40,869 nucleotides of DNA from Polyangiaceae bacterium (GTDB lineage Bacteria; Myxococcota_A; Polyangia; Polyangiales; Polyangiaceae): the NCBI GenBank assembly GCA_029941785.1, contig JAPYTK010000024.1, positions 1-40,869 of the forward strand, given 5' to 3'. Position 1 is the stretch's first letter; each line of letters begins with the position of its first letter. The translations under genes and the position numbers were made by a program. The notes below the pieces were generated by a model. The model saw nothing but the letters and a program-made list of their open reading frames with translations, had not been told where the DNA came from and did no database searches. Below are positions 1 to 7,318 of this stretch, one piece after another.

Positions 1-39
1 GAGGAGAAGTGGCCATGCACGGCTCAGATTGCGGACCAT
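1..39 (-). CDS. Possible start of a secreted/membrane protein, cut by the window edge
   Basis: An ATG on the minus strand at 39 is preceded by a GAAGG-type ribosome binding site 7 bases upstream. It opens a frame reading MVRNLSRAWPLLL up to the window edge, which resembles the start of a signal peptide or membrane anchor. It lies 71 bases after the stop of the CDP-alcohol phosphatidyltransferase on the same strand, so it could be the next gene of that operon. Only 13 codons are visible and the product cannot be identified. Confidence 0.3.
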   Translation of the reverse strand, partial: MVRNLSRAWPLLL

Positions 40-110
40 GCTCTACCTTCTCCCGCGAGGCTGGGCCGGTGGCCAAGTCCAGCGCGAGACGGAGGGCTCC
101 CGCCCGGTCG

Positions 111-863
111 TCAGGAACGACCAAAGCGCAAGGCGAGGCCGAGCCACCCCTTGGCGAGATAGGCCGCGTTGAGCGCGCCGTAGAGCCAAAAATACACCTC
201 GAAATGTCCCCACAGAGCGAAGATCCAGATGTGGCTCGGATAGTGGCCCAGGAAGCGTAGAAAGGTCATGAGATGCGTCATCCATCCCGCGATCGTGGAG
301 GGAGGCGGCTGCTCTTCGTCACTTTCGTGGTGGGCCGCCGTCGGCGTCTCCTCCCCGCAGATGGTCGGGTGGCGCACGAAGCTCGTCAGCGACAGCGCGG
401 CGGCGACCACCACGACGACGCCAACCGTTGCGAGGAGAAAACGAACATCACCCGCAGGCCAGGCCGTCGCGTCCCAGCCGAACCCGCCGCCCCGCCAGGC
501 CCGCAGACCCAGGGCGGCCGCCAAGAGAATCGCCTTGAGTTCGTCCGTGAAGAAATCGAAGAGATGCCCCTGAGGACTCGCGATTTTCTTGTGACGAGCC
601 AGCATGCCGTCCGCACAATCGAACAAGTAACTGAGTTCGATCACGAAAACCGCGTAAAGCCCACCCCGAACGTCCCCCATGAGCGCCAACATGGCCGCAC
701 CCACCACGAAAATGGCGGCGTTGAGCAAGGTCAGTTGGTTGGGTGTCACCCCCGTCGGCGACAGCACGTTCACCACGACGGCGGCCATGGGCCGCATCAC
801 GTAACGATTGAAGATCTGATCGTGGCGCTTGCGCGTCGCGCGATAGATTTCAAGCGCTCCCAT
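111..863 (-). CDS. CDP-alcohol phosphatidyltransferase family protein
   Basis: Integral membrane enzyme of 250 residues, predicted to transfer a phosphatidyl (or similar) group from a CDP-activated donor to an alcohol acceptor in phospholipid synthesis. The family signature DxxDGxxAR-x8-GxxxDxxxD is visible as DCADGMLAR, then G, then the D..TDE end, around residues 82-107. Several hydrophobic segments follow. A stretch near residues 170-185 is rich in His, Glu and Pro (HHESDEEQPPPS) and looks like a cytoplasmic loop. The ATG has a good AGGGGAT ribosome binding site. It starts 22 bases after the DUF4340 gene stop, so it is probably the last or next-to-last gene of the ABC/Gld-like operon. The acceptor alcohol (glycerol phosphate, inositol phosphate, serine or other) cannot be told from sequence. 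Confidence 0.85.
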   Translation of the reverse strand: MGALEIYRATRKRHDQIFNRYVMRPMAAVVVNVLSPTGVTPNQLTLLNAAIFVVGAAMLALMGDVRGGLYAVFVIELSYLFDCADGMLARHKKIASPQGHLFDFFTDELKAILLAAALGLRAWRGGGFGWDATAWPAGDVRFLLATVGVVVVVAAALSLTSFVRHPTICGEETPTAAHHESDEEQPPPSTIAGWMTHLMTFLRFLGHYPSHIWIFALWGHFEVYFWLYGALNAAYLAKGWLGLALRFGRS

Positions 864-885
864 CGATCCCCTGGCTCAGCATCCC

Positions 886-2097
886 TCAGTGGTGTTTGTG
901 GGGCGTGGACGGGTGGGAAGGGTTAGCGGGCCTCGCCGACGGCCCTGGGACCACAGGAGGCGCAAGAGGCGCCGCAGGAGGCGCAGCAGACGCGGCGGGC
1001 GCCGACGCGGCCGCCGAGGCGCTCGCGGCCGGTCCGCTGTCACCGGACAGAACCGAAACGACGTCGTCCGCGACCTGCTCGGCAAAGGTCTTGCCGACCT
1101 TCACGTACAGGCGCGTCTGCTCGCTCTTCGCGAAGTAGACATCTTTCGCTTTGGCGTCCGCAGGATCGGCTGACTGCTTGAAGATCTCGACGAACCCGAT
1201 CGCGTTTTTCTCGCTGCTGTAATCCACGCGCAACACCTGTTTGGCACCGTCGGGCAGGGCCTCGAGATAACCGTTGGGACGCAAACGGTCGAGCTTGCTC
1301 AGCCAGTTCCCCGCGGTCTCGTCGTTGCGGTCCTTGTCCGACGGATCCGCCCAGAACCGACGCCCCTCGGTTCCCGCACGCACGATCACCCGCTGCTGGT
1401 CGCCCGCCTTGATCGTCGCGCTCGCCACGTCCGTGGTCTTCCAGCCGTGCATCGCACTCTCGCGCAAGCGTGTCGCCCCTCCTCCGAGATCGCGCACGAA
1501 GCTCGCTTCGATGACGAACACTCGTTTCGTCGCGCTATCGCGGACGTAGCGATTGCCGCTGCCTGGCGTCGCCTTGCCGACAACCAGTTCGTGAGACTTG
1601 CCGGCCACGGTGACGGTCAGCGTTCCCTCGGGCTTGTCGAGCCCAAACTCTTCCTCCCGCTCCGGGCTCACCTCGCCAACCGATAGTTTCGCTCGCAGAG
1701 AGGCGAGCTTGTCGATAATCTTTTTTCCGTTTCGGACGGAAACGAAGGTCACCGGCTCGACAGGTTTGGGCTTCGAGACGGGATGCCCCTTGGGCTTCTT
1801 GTCGTCCGCCTTCGGCTTTTCCTCCGCTGCCTCATCGGCCTTCGCCTCGACGACAGGCTCGATCTTGCCGAGAAAATAAGCGCCCTCCGCGTCCTTCTTT
1901 TGCTCGAGCGTCACGATCTTTCGTTTCGCCACGTACCGGACGAGCGAGACTTGCTCCGGCTTGCCCTTCCACAGTTGTACTTCGCCCGGCTCGAGCGGCT
2001 TGGCGTCGTCCTTGGAAGGATCGGATTCGACGAAGGCCCACCCGGCTGCAATGAGCAGCAAGACGATGTGTACGGCCAATCTCTTGAGCTGCTTCAT
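886..2097 (-). CDS. DUF4340 domain-containing protein
   Basis: A 403-residue protein with one N-terminal membrane anchor (residues about 8-24) and a large domain that should sit outside the cytoplasmic membrane. The body resembles DUF4340 proteins, with repeated beta-rich halves containing phrases such as LVVGKATPGSGNRYVR. These proteins are regularly encoded beside GldF/GldG-like ABC components. A Lys/Glu-rich stretch lies near residues 85-115. The C-terminal 60 residues are Ala/Pro-rich low complexity ending in a His-rich tail (PHKHH). Its ATG overlaps the stop of the GldG-like gene by four bases (ATGA), which implies translational coupling. It is presumably an accessory part of the same transporter; its molecular role is unknown. 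Confidence 0.8.
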   Translation of the reverse strand: MKQLKRLAVHIVLLLIAAGWAFVESDPSKDDAKPLEPGEVQLWKGKPEQVSLVRYVAKRKIVTLEQKKDAEGAYFLGKIEPVVEAKADEAAEEKPKADDKKPKGHPVSKPKPVEPVTFVSVRNGKKIIDKLASLRAKLSVGEVSPEREEEFGLDKPEGTLTVTVAGKSHELVVGKATPGSGNRYVRDSATKRVFVIEASFVRDLGGGATRLRESAMHGWKTTDVASATIKAGDQQRVIVRAGTEGRRFWADPSDKDRNDETAGNWLSKLDRLRPNGYLEALPDGAKQVLRVDYSSEKNAIGFVEIFKQSADPADAKAKDVYFAKSEQTRLYVKVGKTFAEQVADDVVSVLSGDSGPAASASAAASAPAASAAPPAAPLAPPVVPGPSARPANPSHPSTPHKHH

Positions 2098-4178
2098 GCC
2101 GTCTCCTCCTCGTCCCCGTTCTCGCCCGCGTCATCCTGTGCCTCGTCGGAGTCAGACTCCTCGTCGGCCTCGGCGGGCTCGTCAGCGGCCGCCTCCTCGC
2201 CATCACCGGGCGCGTCGTCACTTCCGTCCGCATCGTCAGCCTTCACCCTCGAACGAGGAGCAGGCCGGCTCAGCTTGCGGCGGCGCCGCCGCGTGGAGAA
2301 CAGACCCAAGCCGAGAAGCAGCGACGGCACGCCGAGAACGGCCGTGTAAAACCAGGCCTGATCTTCGGCCTTGGTGTGCACGATGCGCACGTCCTCTTCC
2401 TCGCTGATCTGCCCGCTGAAGCTCTCCTCGCCGCCGAGCCAGCGGACCGCTTCCACGAACAGCAAGCGATTGGCCTTCATGAAATCGATGTAGCGGTCAG
2501 ACAACATATCGGCGTCACCGAGAACAAAGCTGCGCATTTCCGGTGCGGACTCGCTCTTGTCCTTCTTGGCGCTGGGACGCCAAACCGCCGCGGCGAGGTT
2601 GTAGGTCGCCTTTTTCTCCTTGGCCGTGTTCTCAGCCGCTTGAGCATCGAAGCGCAGGTTGTCGTTTTCGTCGATATAACTCCCGGTCGGGCTCTTCACC
2701 GTGAAGTCCACCCGCAGGCCCTTGTCAGCATTGGGCGCCTTGTCGATCGAAGCCGAACCGCCGAAGAGCACCGCTACACCACGAGCAGAGTTCTTGCTCA
2801 AGGTCGACACCGAAGCGTGCGAACTGAAGCGCTTCGCGACCAAGATCTTACGGTCGGAGTCGTTGCGCTTGGCCCTCACCATGACCTTGTCGTTGAGCAC
2901 GAGCGAGGGCTTCCACGCCAAGCCTACGACGGCCGCGAGCGGCGCGAGATCCACCTTGGCCTCGGGATCGAGGGCCAGAAAGAGCTTCCCGCCTCTATCT
3001 ACGTACTGACCGAGGGCCGCGACCTCCGGGTCGGTGAAGCGCTCGGTCGGACCGAGCACGATCACCAGATCGGCATCCTTTGGCACTTCGTTGCCCAAGC
3101 CCTGCGCTGGACCGAGATTCTTGATCCCGTAGTGCTGAAACTCGAGCAGCTTGCGCATCCCCCGCACCGTCCGCCCGCTCTTGACGTCGTTGACCTCGTT
3201 GATCTCGCCGTGCCCGACCGTCAGGTAAACCGTGCGCTTGCTTCGGCGGGCCTTGATCAACGCCTTCTGAAATTCGCCGTCGAGCTTGCGCAGCTTGCGC
3301 GCCGCCCGAGCGATCTTGTCACCGATGTCGATGGTCTCGCTCTTCTTCTCGCGCACCAGGACGATGACGCCATCCCGCCGCACCTTGTGCTCTTTGGCGA
3401 GCTTGGGCGAGAGCATCATGTCGTGCACCTCGATATCGAGATTGCCGGCCCGTTGATTGAGGTCCTGGAGGTAGGCGACCACCTTGGGCCTGGCCTCGGA
3501 GTGAGTCGAAAAGAAGGCCAGGACCTTCATCGGCTCCTCGAGGCTCGCCACCATTCGCACCGTGCTGTCGCTCGGGGCCGCCACCCTGAAGAACGAGTAG
3601 TCCTTGCTCGTCTTGGTCTGGGTCGCGGCGTAGGTAAACAACGAACCGTACACCGCCGCGAGCGATACCGCCGCACCCGCCACCATCGCGGCCACGACGC
3701 GGCCCGACTCGACCCGCTCGGCCCGCAGCATCGAGCGACGCGCCAGCTCGCCGAGGATGGTCGGGATCATGCTCAAGGCGATCAGGCTCACCCACAGCAC
3801 GGTCGCAAGATCGCCGATTCGATCGGCCTGGGATCCGCCGGGCAAGTCGATGCCCAAATGCCCGCGCCCCCACTCCGAATTAGCGGCGTAGATCGCCAAC
3901 CCGAGCAAGCCTATCGCCGCCGCGATCGCCAAGCCGCGCGCCGCAGGACGCCGCTCCTCGCGCGCCGCCATCAGCACCCACAGGCGCTGGCCAAAACACG
4001 CGACGAGAAGCAGCACTCCTAGACCGGTCAAGAGTTTCGCCAACCCCTCTTGGGTGTCCACGACCCGAAGGCCGAGCAAGAGCATCAGCCAACTCAGCAG
4101 GGTGCCGACGAAGGCCCAGCCGCTCAGCCCCTCCGCGGCGCGCTCCGCTTCCAGGCCATCTTTGGTATCTACTGCCAT
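2094..4178 (-). CDS. GldG-family ABC transporter auxiliary protein
   Basis: A 694-residue membrane protein. The N-terminus has about four transmembrane segments (residues about 20-160). A large extracytoplasmic domain follows, similar to the GldG/ABC_transp_aux family, with the phrases YLTVGHGEINEV and LVIVLGPTERFTDPEV. One more transmembrane helix lies near residue 620. A very acidic Glu/Asp/Ala tail (about 60 residues) closes the protein. The start was moved from the longest frame to the ATG at 4178 because it has GGAGG eight bases upstream and begins just before the first hydrophobic region. The gene overlaps the permease gene by 10 bases and the DUF4340 gene by 4. Family knowledge places it with the ABC ATPase and permease in one complex; the substrate is not known. 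Confidence 0.85.
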   Translation of the reverse strand: MAVDTKDGLEAERAAEGLSGWAFVGTLLSWLMLLLGLRVVDTQEGLAKLLTGLGVLLLVACFGQRLWVLMAAREERRPAARGLAIAAAIGLLGLAIYAANSEWGRGHLGIDLPGGSQADRIGDLATVLWVSLIALSMIPTILGELARRSMLRAERVESGRVVAAMVAGAAVSLAAVYGSLFTYAATQTKTSKDYSFFRVAAPSDSTVRMVASLEEPMKVLAFFSTHSEARPKVVAYLQDLNQRAGNLDIEVHDMMLSPKLAKEHKVRRDGVIVLVREKKSETIDIGDKIARAARKLRKLDGEFQKALIKARRSKRTVYLTVGHGEINEVNDVKSGRTVRGMRKLLEFQHYGIKNLGPAQGLGNEVPKDADLVIVLGPTERFTDPEVAALGQYVDRGGKLFLALDPEAKVDLAPLAAVVGLAWKPSLVLNDKVMVRAKRNDSDRKILVAKRFSSHASVSTLSKNSARGVAVLFGGSASIDKAPNADKGLRVDFTVKSPTGSYIDENDNLRFDAQAAENTAKEKKATYNLAAAVWRPSAKKDKSESAPEMRSFVLGDADMLSDRYIDFMKANRLLFVEAVRWLGGEESFSGQISEEEDVRIVHTKAEDQAWFYTAVLGVPSLLLGLGLFSTRRRRRKLSRPAPRSRVKADDADGSDDAPGDGEEAAADEPAEADEESDSDEAQDDAGENGDEEETA

Positions 4179-4900
4179 CGTCGTGCCTCCAAGGTCTTGG
4201 TCGTCGCGAGCAAGAAGAAGAAGCACACGATTAGGTAGTACACGACGTTCTCGAGACGAAGCACCCCCGTCATGAAGTCGCGCTGGCGCAGATGATGAAT
4301 CGCCAAGCCGTTGAGAAAGTCGGTCACCGGAGGTTCGGTCATCTTGGCCAGCAGCCACAAGAGCACGAGCGCCCCCATGATCACCGCACCCAAGATCGCT
4401 GCCACCACCTGCCGCTTGGCCAAGGCCGAGGCGAAGATTCCGACCGACGCGGTGGCCGCTCCGAGCAACAGCACGCCGAGATACCCGGTCGCGATGTGGC
4501 CAACGCTCACCTTGCCGTTCACGAAAATGAGCGCGGGCATGTAGACCGTAAGGCCCGTGATGATCGCGATCATGCCGAACACGGCCAGGAACTTACCGAG
4601 CACCAAATCCCAGTCGCGTATCGGCGAGGTCTTGAGCAGCACCAGGGTACCCTGCTCTTCCTCTTGGGCGATGAGACGCATGCTCAAGGCGATGCCGATG
4701 ATCATCGTCACGCCGGTGATCCCGTTGAAAAACTGATTGAGGACCGTCGCGCTGAGCCGCTTGGCCCCCGGCTCCCCCAAGGCCTTGGCGATGAACCAAA
4801 CGCCGTCGATGAAAAGAGCCGCCGAGGCCGCCACCCAGCCAAGCGGCGAGCGGAAGTAGGCCCGCATTTCGCGGCCTGCGATCAAGAGGATGTGACTCAT
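4169..4900 (-). CDS. ABC transporter permease, GldF/ABC-2 type
   Basis: A 243-residue polytopic membrane protein with about six hydrophobic segments. The ABC-2 permease hallmark after the second helix is present (EEEQGTLVLLKTSPIRDWDL, near residues 80-100), as is the N-terminal REMRAYFRSPLGW box typical of GldF-like permeases. The ATG at 4900 was chosen because it overlaps the ATPase stop by four bases (ATGA), the usual coupling in this operon; the frame remains open upstream. It should form the membrane channel driven by the adjacent ATPase, with the GldG-like protein as partner. Confidence 0.88.
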   Translation of the reverse strand: MSHILLIAGREMRAYFRSPLGWVAASAALFIDGVWFIAKALGEPGAKRLSATVLNQFFNGITGVTMIIGIALSMRLIAQEEEQGTLVLLKTSPIRDWDLVLGKFLAVFGMIAIITGLTVYMPALIFVNGKVSVGHIATGYLGVLLLGAATASVGIFASALAKRQVVAAILGAVIMGALVLLWLLAKMTEPPVTDFLNGLAIHHLRQRDFMTGVLRLENVVYYLIVCFFFLLATTKTLEARRWQ

Positions 4901-5868
4901 GAGGACACCTCGCCTTTGCTGGTCAATTCGATGAAGACGTCCTCGAGCACCCGTGGCCGTTCGATGCCGTACACGTCGATGTCCGCGGCGACGAGAGCAC
5001 GACACACGGCGTGACGCACTTCGACATCCGCGGTGACCTTCAAGCTGATGGTCCCCTCGTCGAGGTCGGGATGGTCGATCGCTGCCACGCCACGAACCCC
5101 ATCGATCCCTTCGAGCACGCTCGTCGCCTCAGCGAGCCGCGTGCTGGGGTCCGCCTCCGCGCCCCCTGCGATGAGCACAATGACGGCCTGCGTTCCTTCG
5201 GAGCCACGCTCGGTCAACTCACTCTCTGATCCCGCGGCGACAATCTCGCCATCGCGGATCACGATGAGCTGGTCACAGGTCTCGCTGATCTCGCTGAGGA
5301 TGTGGCTCGACAGGACTGTGGTGTGCTCCCCCCGAAGCGAGCGCACCAGCTCCCGCATCTCGACGATTTGCACTGGATCCAAGCCACTGATCGGCTCGTC
5401 CAAGAGCAGCAACGTCGGCTTGTGCACGATGGCCTGGGCAATACCCACGCGCTGCCGAAAACCGTGCGACAGCGTCCCGATGATCTCGCTCGACCGGTCA
5501 CCCAGATCGGTCTGCTCGATCGCCTCGGCAACGAACTTGTCGACGCGGGACGACTTGACCCCGCGCAACTTGGCGGCAAACCCGAGATATTCCCGCACGC
5601 CCATCTCCTCGTACAGCGGCGGGCGATCGGGCAAATACCCAATCTTCGGCCGGAGCCGCTCGGGCTCCTGTACCAAGTCCACCTTGTCGACAGTCATCGT
5701 GCCGCTCGTGGGGAGTAAATCGCTCGCCAGCATGCGAAGGGTGGTCGTCTTGCCCGCACCGTTGAGCCCGAGCAAGCCGACGACCTGCCCTTTCTCGATG
5801 CTGAAGCTGAGTGGACCGACCGCTTTCGCGTCGCCGTAATACTTCGTCAACTCTCGTATCTCGATCAC
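4897..5868 (-). CDS. ABC transporter ATP-binding protein, GldA-like
   Basis: A 323-residue ATPase, first gene of the operon. Visible motifs are Walker A GLNGAGKT (residues 34-41), the signature region LSHGFRQRVG (133-142), Walker B LLLLDEP (153-159) with the D-loop SGLDP, and the switch His in LSSHILSE. The Q-loop reads GYLPDRPPLY, so the usual Gln is Arg. The C-terminal ~100 residues form the extra domain seen in drug/GldA-type ATPases (ACT-like, with a VLEGIDGVRGV phrase). The start is GTG at 5868, with AAGAAGG upstream. A promoter is expected in the 154-base gap before it, but none was recognised with confidence. Confidence 0.9.
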   Translation of the reverse strand: MIEIRELTKYYGDAKAVGPLSFSIEKGQVVGLLGLNGAGKTTTLRMLASDLLPTSGTMTVDKVDLVQEPERLRPKIGYLPDRPPLYEEMGVREYLGFAAKLRGVKSSRVDKFVAEAIEQTDLGDRSSEIIGTLSHGFRQRVGIAQAIVHKPTLLLLDEPISGLDPVQIVEMRELVRSLRGEHTTVLSSHILSEISETCDQLIVIRDGEIVAAGSESELTERGSEGTQAVIVLIAGGAEADPSTRLAEATSVLEGIDGVRGVAAIDHPDLDEGTISLKVTADVEVRHAVCRALVAADIDVYGIERPRVLEDVFIELTSKGEVSS

Positions 5869-5929
5869 GCCGCCTTCTTACCCTGCTCGGAGCCGGGCGC
5901 AAGCCCTGCCGTGCGGGCCGGGCCAGTAC

Positions 5930-5960
5930 AAAAGAAAGAAGGCCACCCCGCCGGCGGCCC
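5930..5960 (-). terminator. Intrinsic terminator of the DUF1501 unit
   Basis: On the minus strand, 63 bases after the DUF1501 stop, there is a 7-bp GC-rich stem (GGCCGCC pairing with GGGTGGCC with one G-U pair, 5-base loop). It is followed at once by TTCTTTCTTTT. This fits a rho-independent terminator and separates the DUF1501/cytochrome unit from the ABC operon downstream. Confidence 0.75.
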
Positions 5961-6022
5961 TCTCTCGCTGTCGACCCACGCTCACGCCCCCGTGGGAACG
6001 CCGCAAAGCCTGCCCGCTGGCC

Positions 6023-7300
6023 TCAGGACAGGTCGATCTCGTTCTCGGTCGCGATCGGATAGAGTTTGACGTTCTTGTCATCCTCGATCTTCGCAAACTT
6101 GCGGAACCACTTGTGGATCATGCTGTTGCGAATCGCCACGCCGCTGTCCGAGAGTTCCAAGGTGTTCGGATTGACCTTCCGATACTTCAGCGTATCGGTC
6201 GTGCCACCGATGGTGCGGTTGCCCTTGATGCCGTTGCTCGGATTGGTCTGAAGGAGCATTTGGCCGACCGACCAGTGATCCTTGCCCATGGCTGCGTTGT
6301 AGGTGGGCGTACGACCGAAGTCGGAGCCGATGACGACCATCAGCCTATCGGCCAAATCGATGTCCTTGTGAGCAGCCGCCTTCCACAGCGCGTCAACGCC
6401 TCGCAAAAGCGAATCGAGAGCGTTGGTCGTCCCCTGGTCGCTGTTGCCGTGGGTGTCGAAACCGCCGCGTGACATCGTGGCGGATTGACTCAGACCGGCC
6501 TTGAACGAAGCCAAAATGATCTTCGCCTGCCGTTCCATGCCGTTGCCGAGTGGCTCGAGGTACTTGAGATACTCGTCCAGACCCGCGATCTCGCCCATGC
6601 CGAGGCGCGAGGTGTACAGCAGATCCATCGCGTTGTTGATGCGAGGAAGCTTCTGGTCGTCGCGCATCACCTCGGTCCGAGCCGTCAGGGCTTCGCGGAT
6701 CCGAATCATGCTCTTGTCGCTGAGGTACTTCTCGCTGTCCTCGTTGTTCGGGGTGACGCGATTCGGATAGATAAGCGCCTGAAGGGCGGCGGTGTTACCG
6801 ATGCGCGTCGGAGCCACGACACCACCGGTATAGCTGTAGCCACCGTTGGTGATGAAGGTCATGGGCAGCTTGCCCGCGACCGCGCCCGCATAGAGTGCAC
6901 CGAAGCACGGTGTGTTCTCTGTCAGACGTCCCGAGAAGGTGTTTCGCTGGCCCGTATCATGACCGTTCGTCTCGCAATCGATGCCGCGAATGACGGTGGT
7001 CATGGGGTGATACGTGTCGAAGAACTCCTTGCTGAACGGAACGACCGGGGCGTACTCGATGTTGCCAGCAACACCGATGTCCCCTTCGGCAAAGTCCAAG
7101 TTGACCGCGTAGTCCTCGGAGTTGATCGTGTCGCCCTTGGGGTCGCAAAGGTGGGTGTGCTCCCAACCTCCGCCAGCGCTGACGAACACCCAGAACAGGT
7201 CCTTGTCACCGGCATTCGCCAGCTTCGACATCGGCACTCCGGAGCTGACCACGCCAAGGCCAGCTACCGAACACATCTTGATAAAATCACGTCGTTCCAT
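6023..7300 (-). CDS. DUF1501-like exported protein with Tat-type leader
   Basis: A 425-residue protein beginning ERRDFIKMCSVAGLGVVSSG, a twin-arginine leader that suggests export of a folded, possibly metal-containing protein. The body has features of the DUF1501/sulfatase-like family: an early FVSAGGGWEH strand, GGFDTHGN near residue 275, and VVIGSDFGRTPTYN followed by GKDHW near residues 320-340. In this fold such Asp/His clusters often bind metal, which is inference here. It starts 18 bases after the dihaem cytochrome-like lipoprotein gene. Pairing of a Tat-exported DUF1501 or DUF1552 protein with a large c-type haem protein is common in Planctomycetes and myxobacteria, but the reaction is unknown. 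Confidence 0.78.
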   Translation of the reverse strand: MERRDFIKMCSVAGLGVVSSGVPMSKLANAGDKDLFWVFVSAGGGWEHTHLCDPKGDTINSEDYAVNLDFAEGDIGVAGNIEYAPVVPFSKEFFDTYHPMTTVIRGIDCETNGHDTGQRNTFSGRLTENTPCFGALYAGAVAGKLPMTFITNGGYSYTGGVVAPTRIGNTAALQALIYPNRVTPNNEDSEKYLSDKSMIRIREALTARTEVMRDDQKLPRINNAMDLLYTSRLGMGEIAGLDEYLKYLEPLGNGMERQAKIILASFKAGLSQSATMSRGGFDTHGNSDQGTTNALDSLLRGVDALWKAAAHKDIDLADRLMVVIGSDFGRTPTYNAAMGKDHWSVGQMLLQTNPSNGIKGNRTIGGTTDTLKYRKVNPNTLELSDSGVAIRNSMIHKWFRKFAKIEDDKNVKLYPIATENEIDLS

Positions 7301-7318
7301 AGTAATTAGCCTTCTTTT

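Noticed and set aside
2376-4022. A 548-codon plus-strand frame opposite the GldG-like gene
   Set aside because: Low-information His/Arg/Gln-rich translation; the minus-strand gene is coupled at both ends and has family features.
2094-5868. Gliding-motility machinery, because of GldA/F/G similarity
   Set aside because: GldA/F/G-like ABC sets occur widely outside gliding Bacteroidetes, and no other Gld or Spr genes are present here.
6023-7300. DUF1552 as the family of the Tat-leader protein
   Set aside because: DUF1552 proteins often pair with DUF1592 proteins, but the GGFDTHGN and SDFGRTP...DHW pattern fits DUF1501 better.
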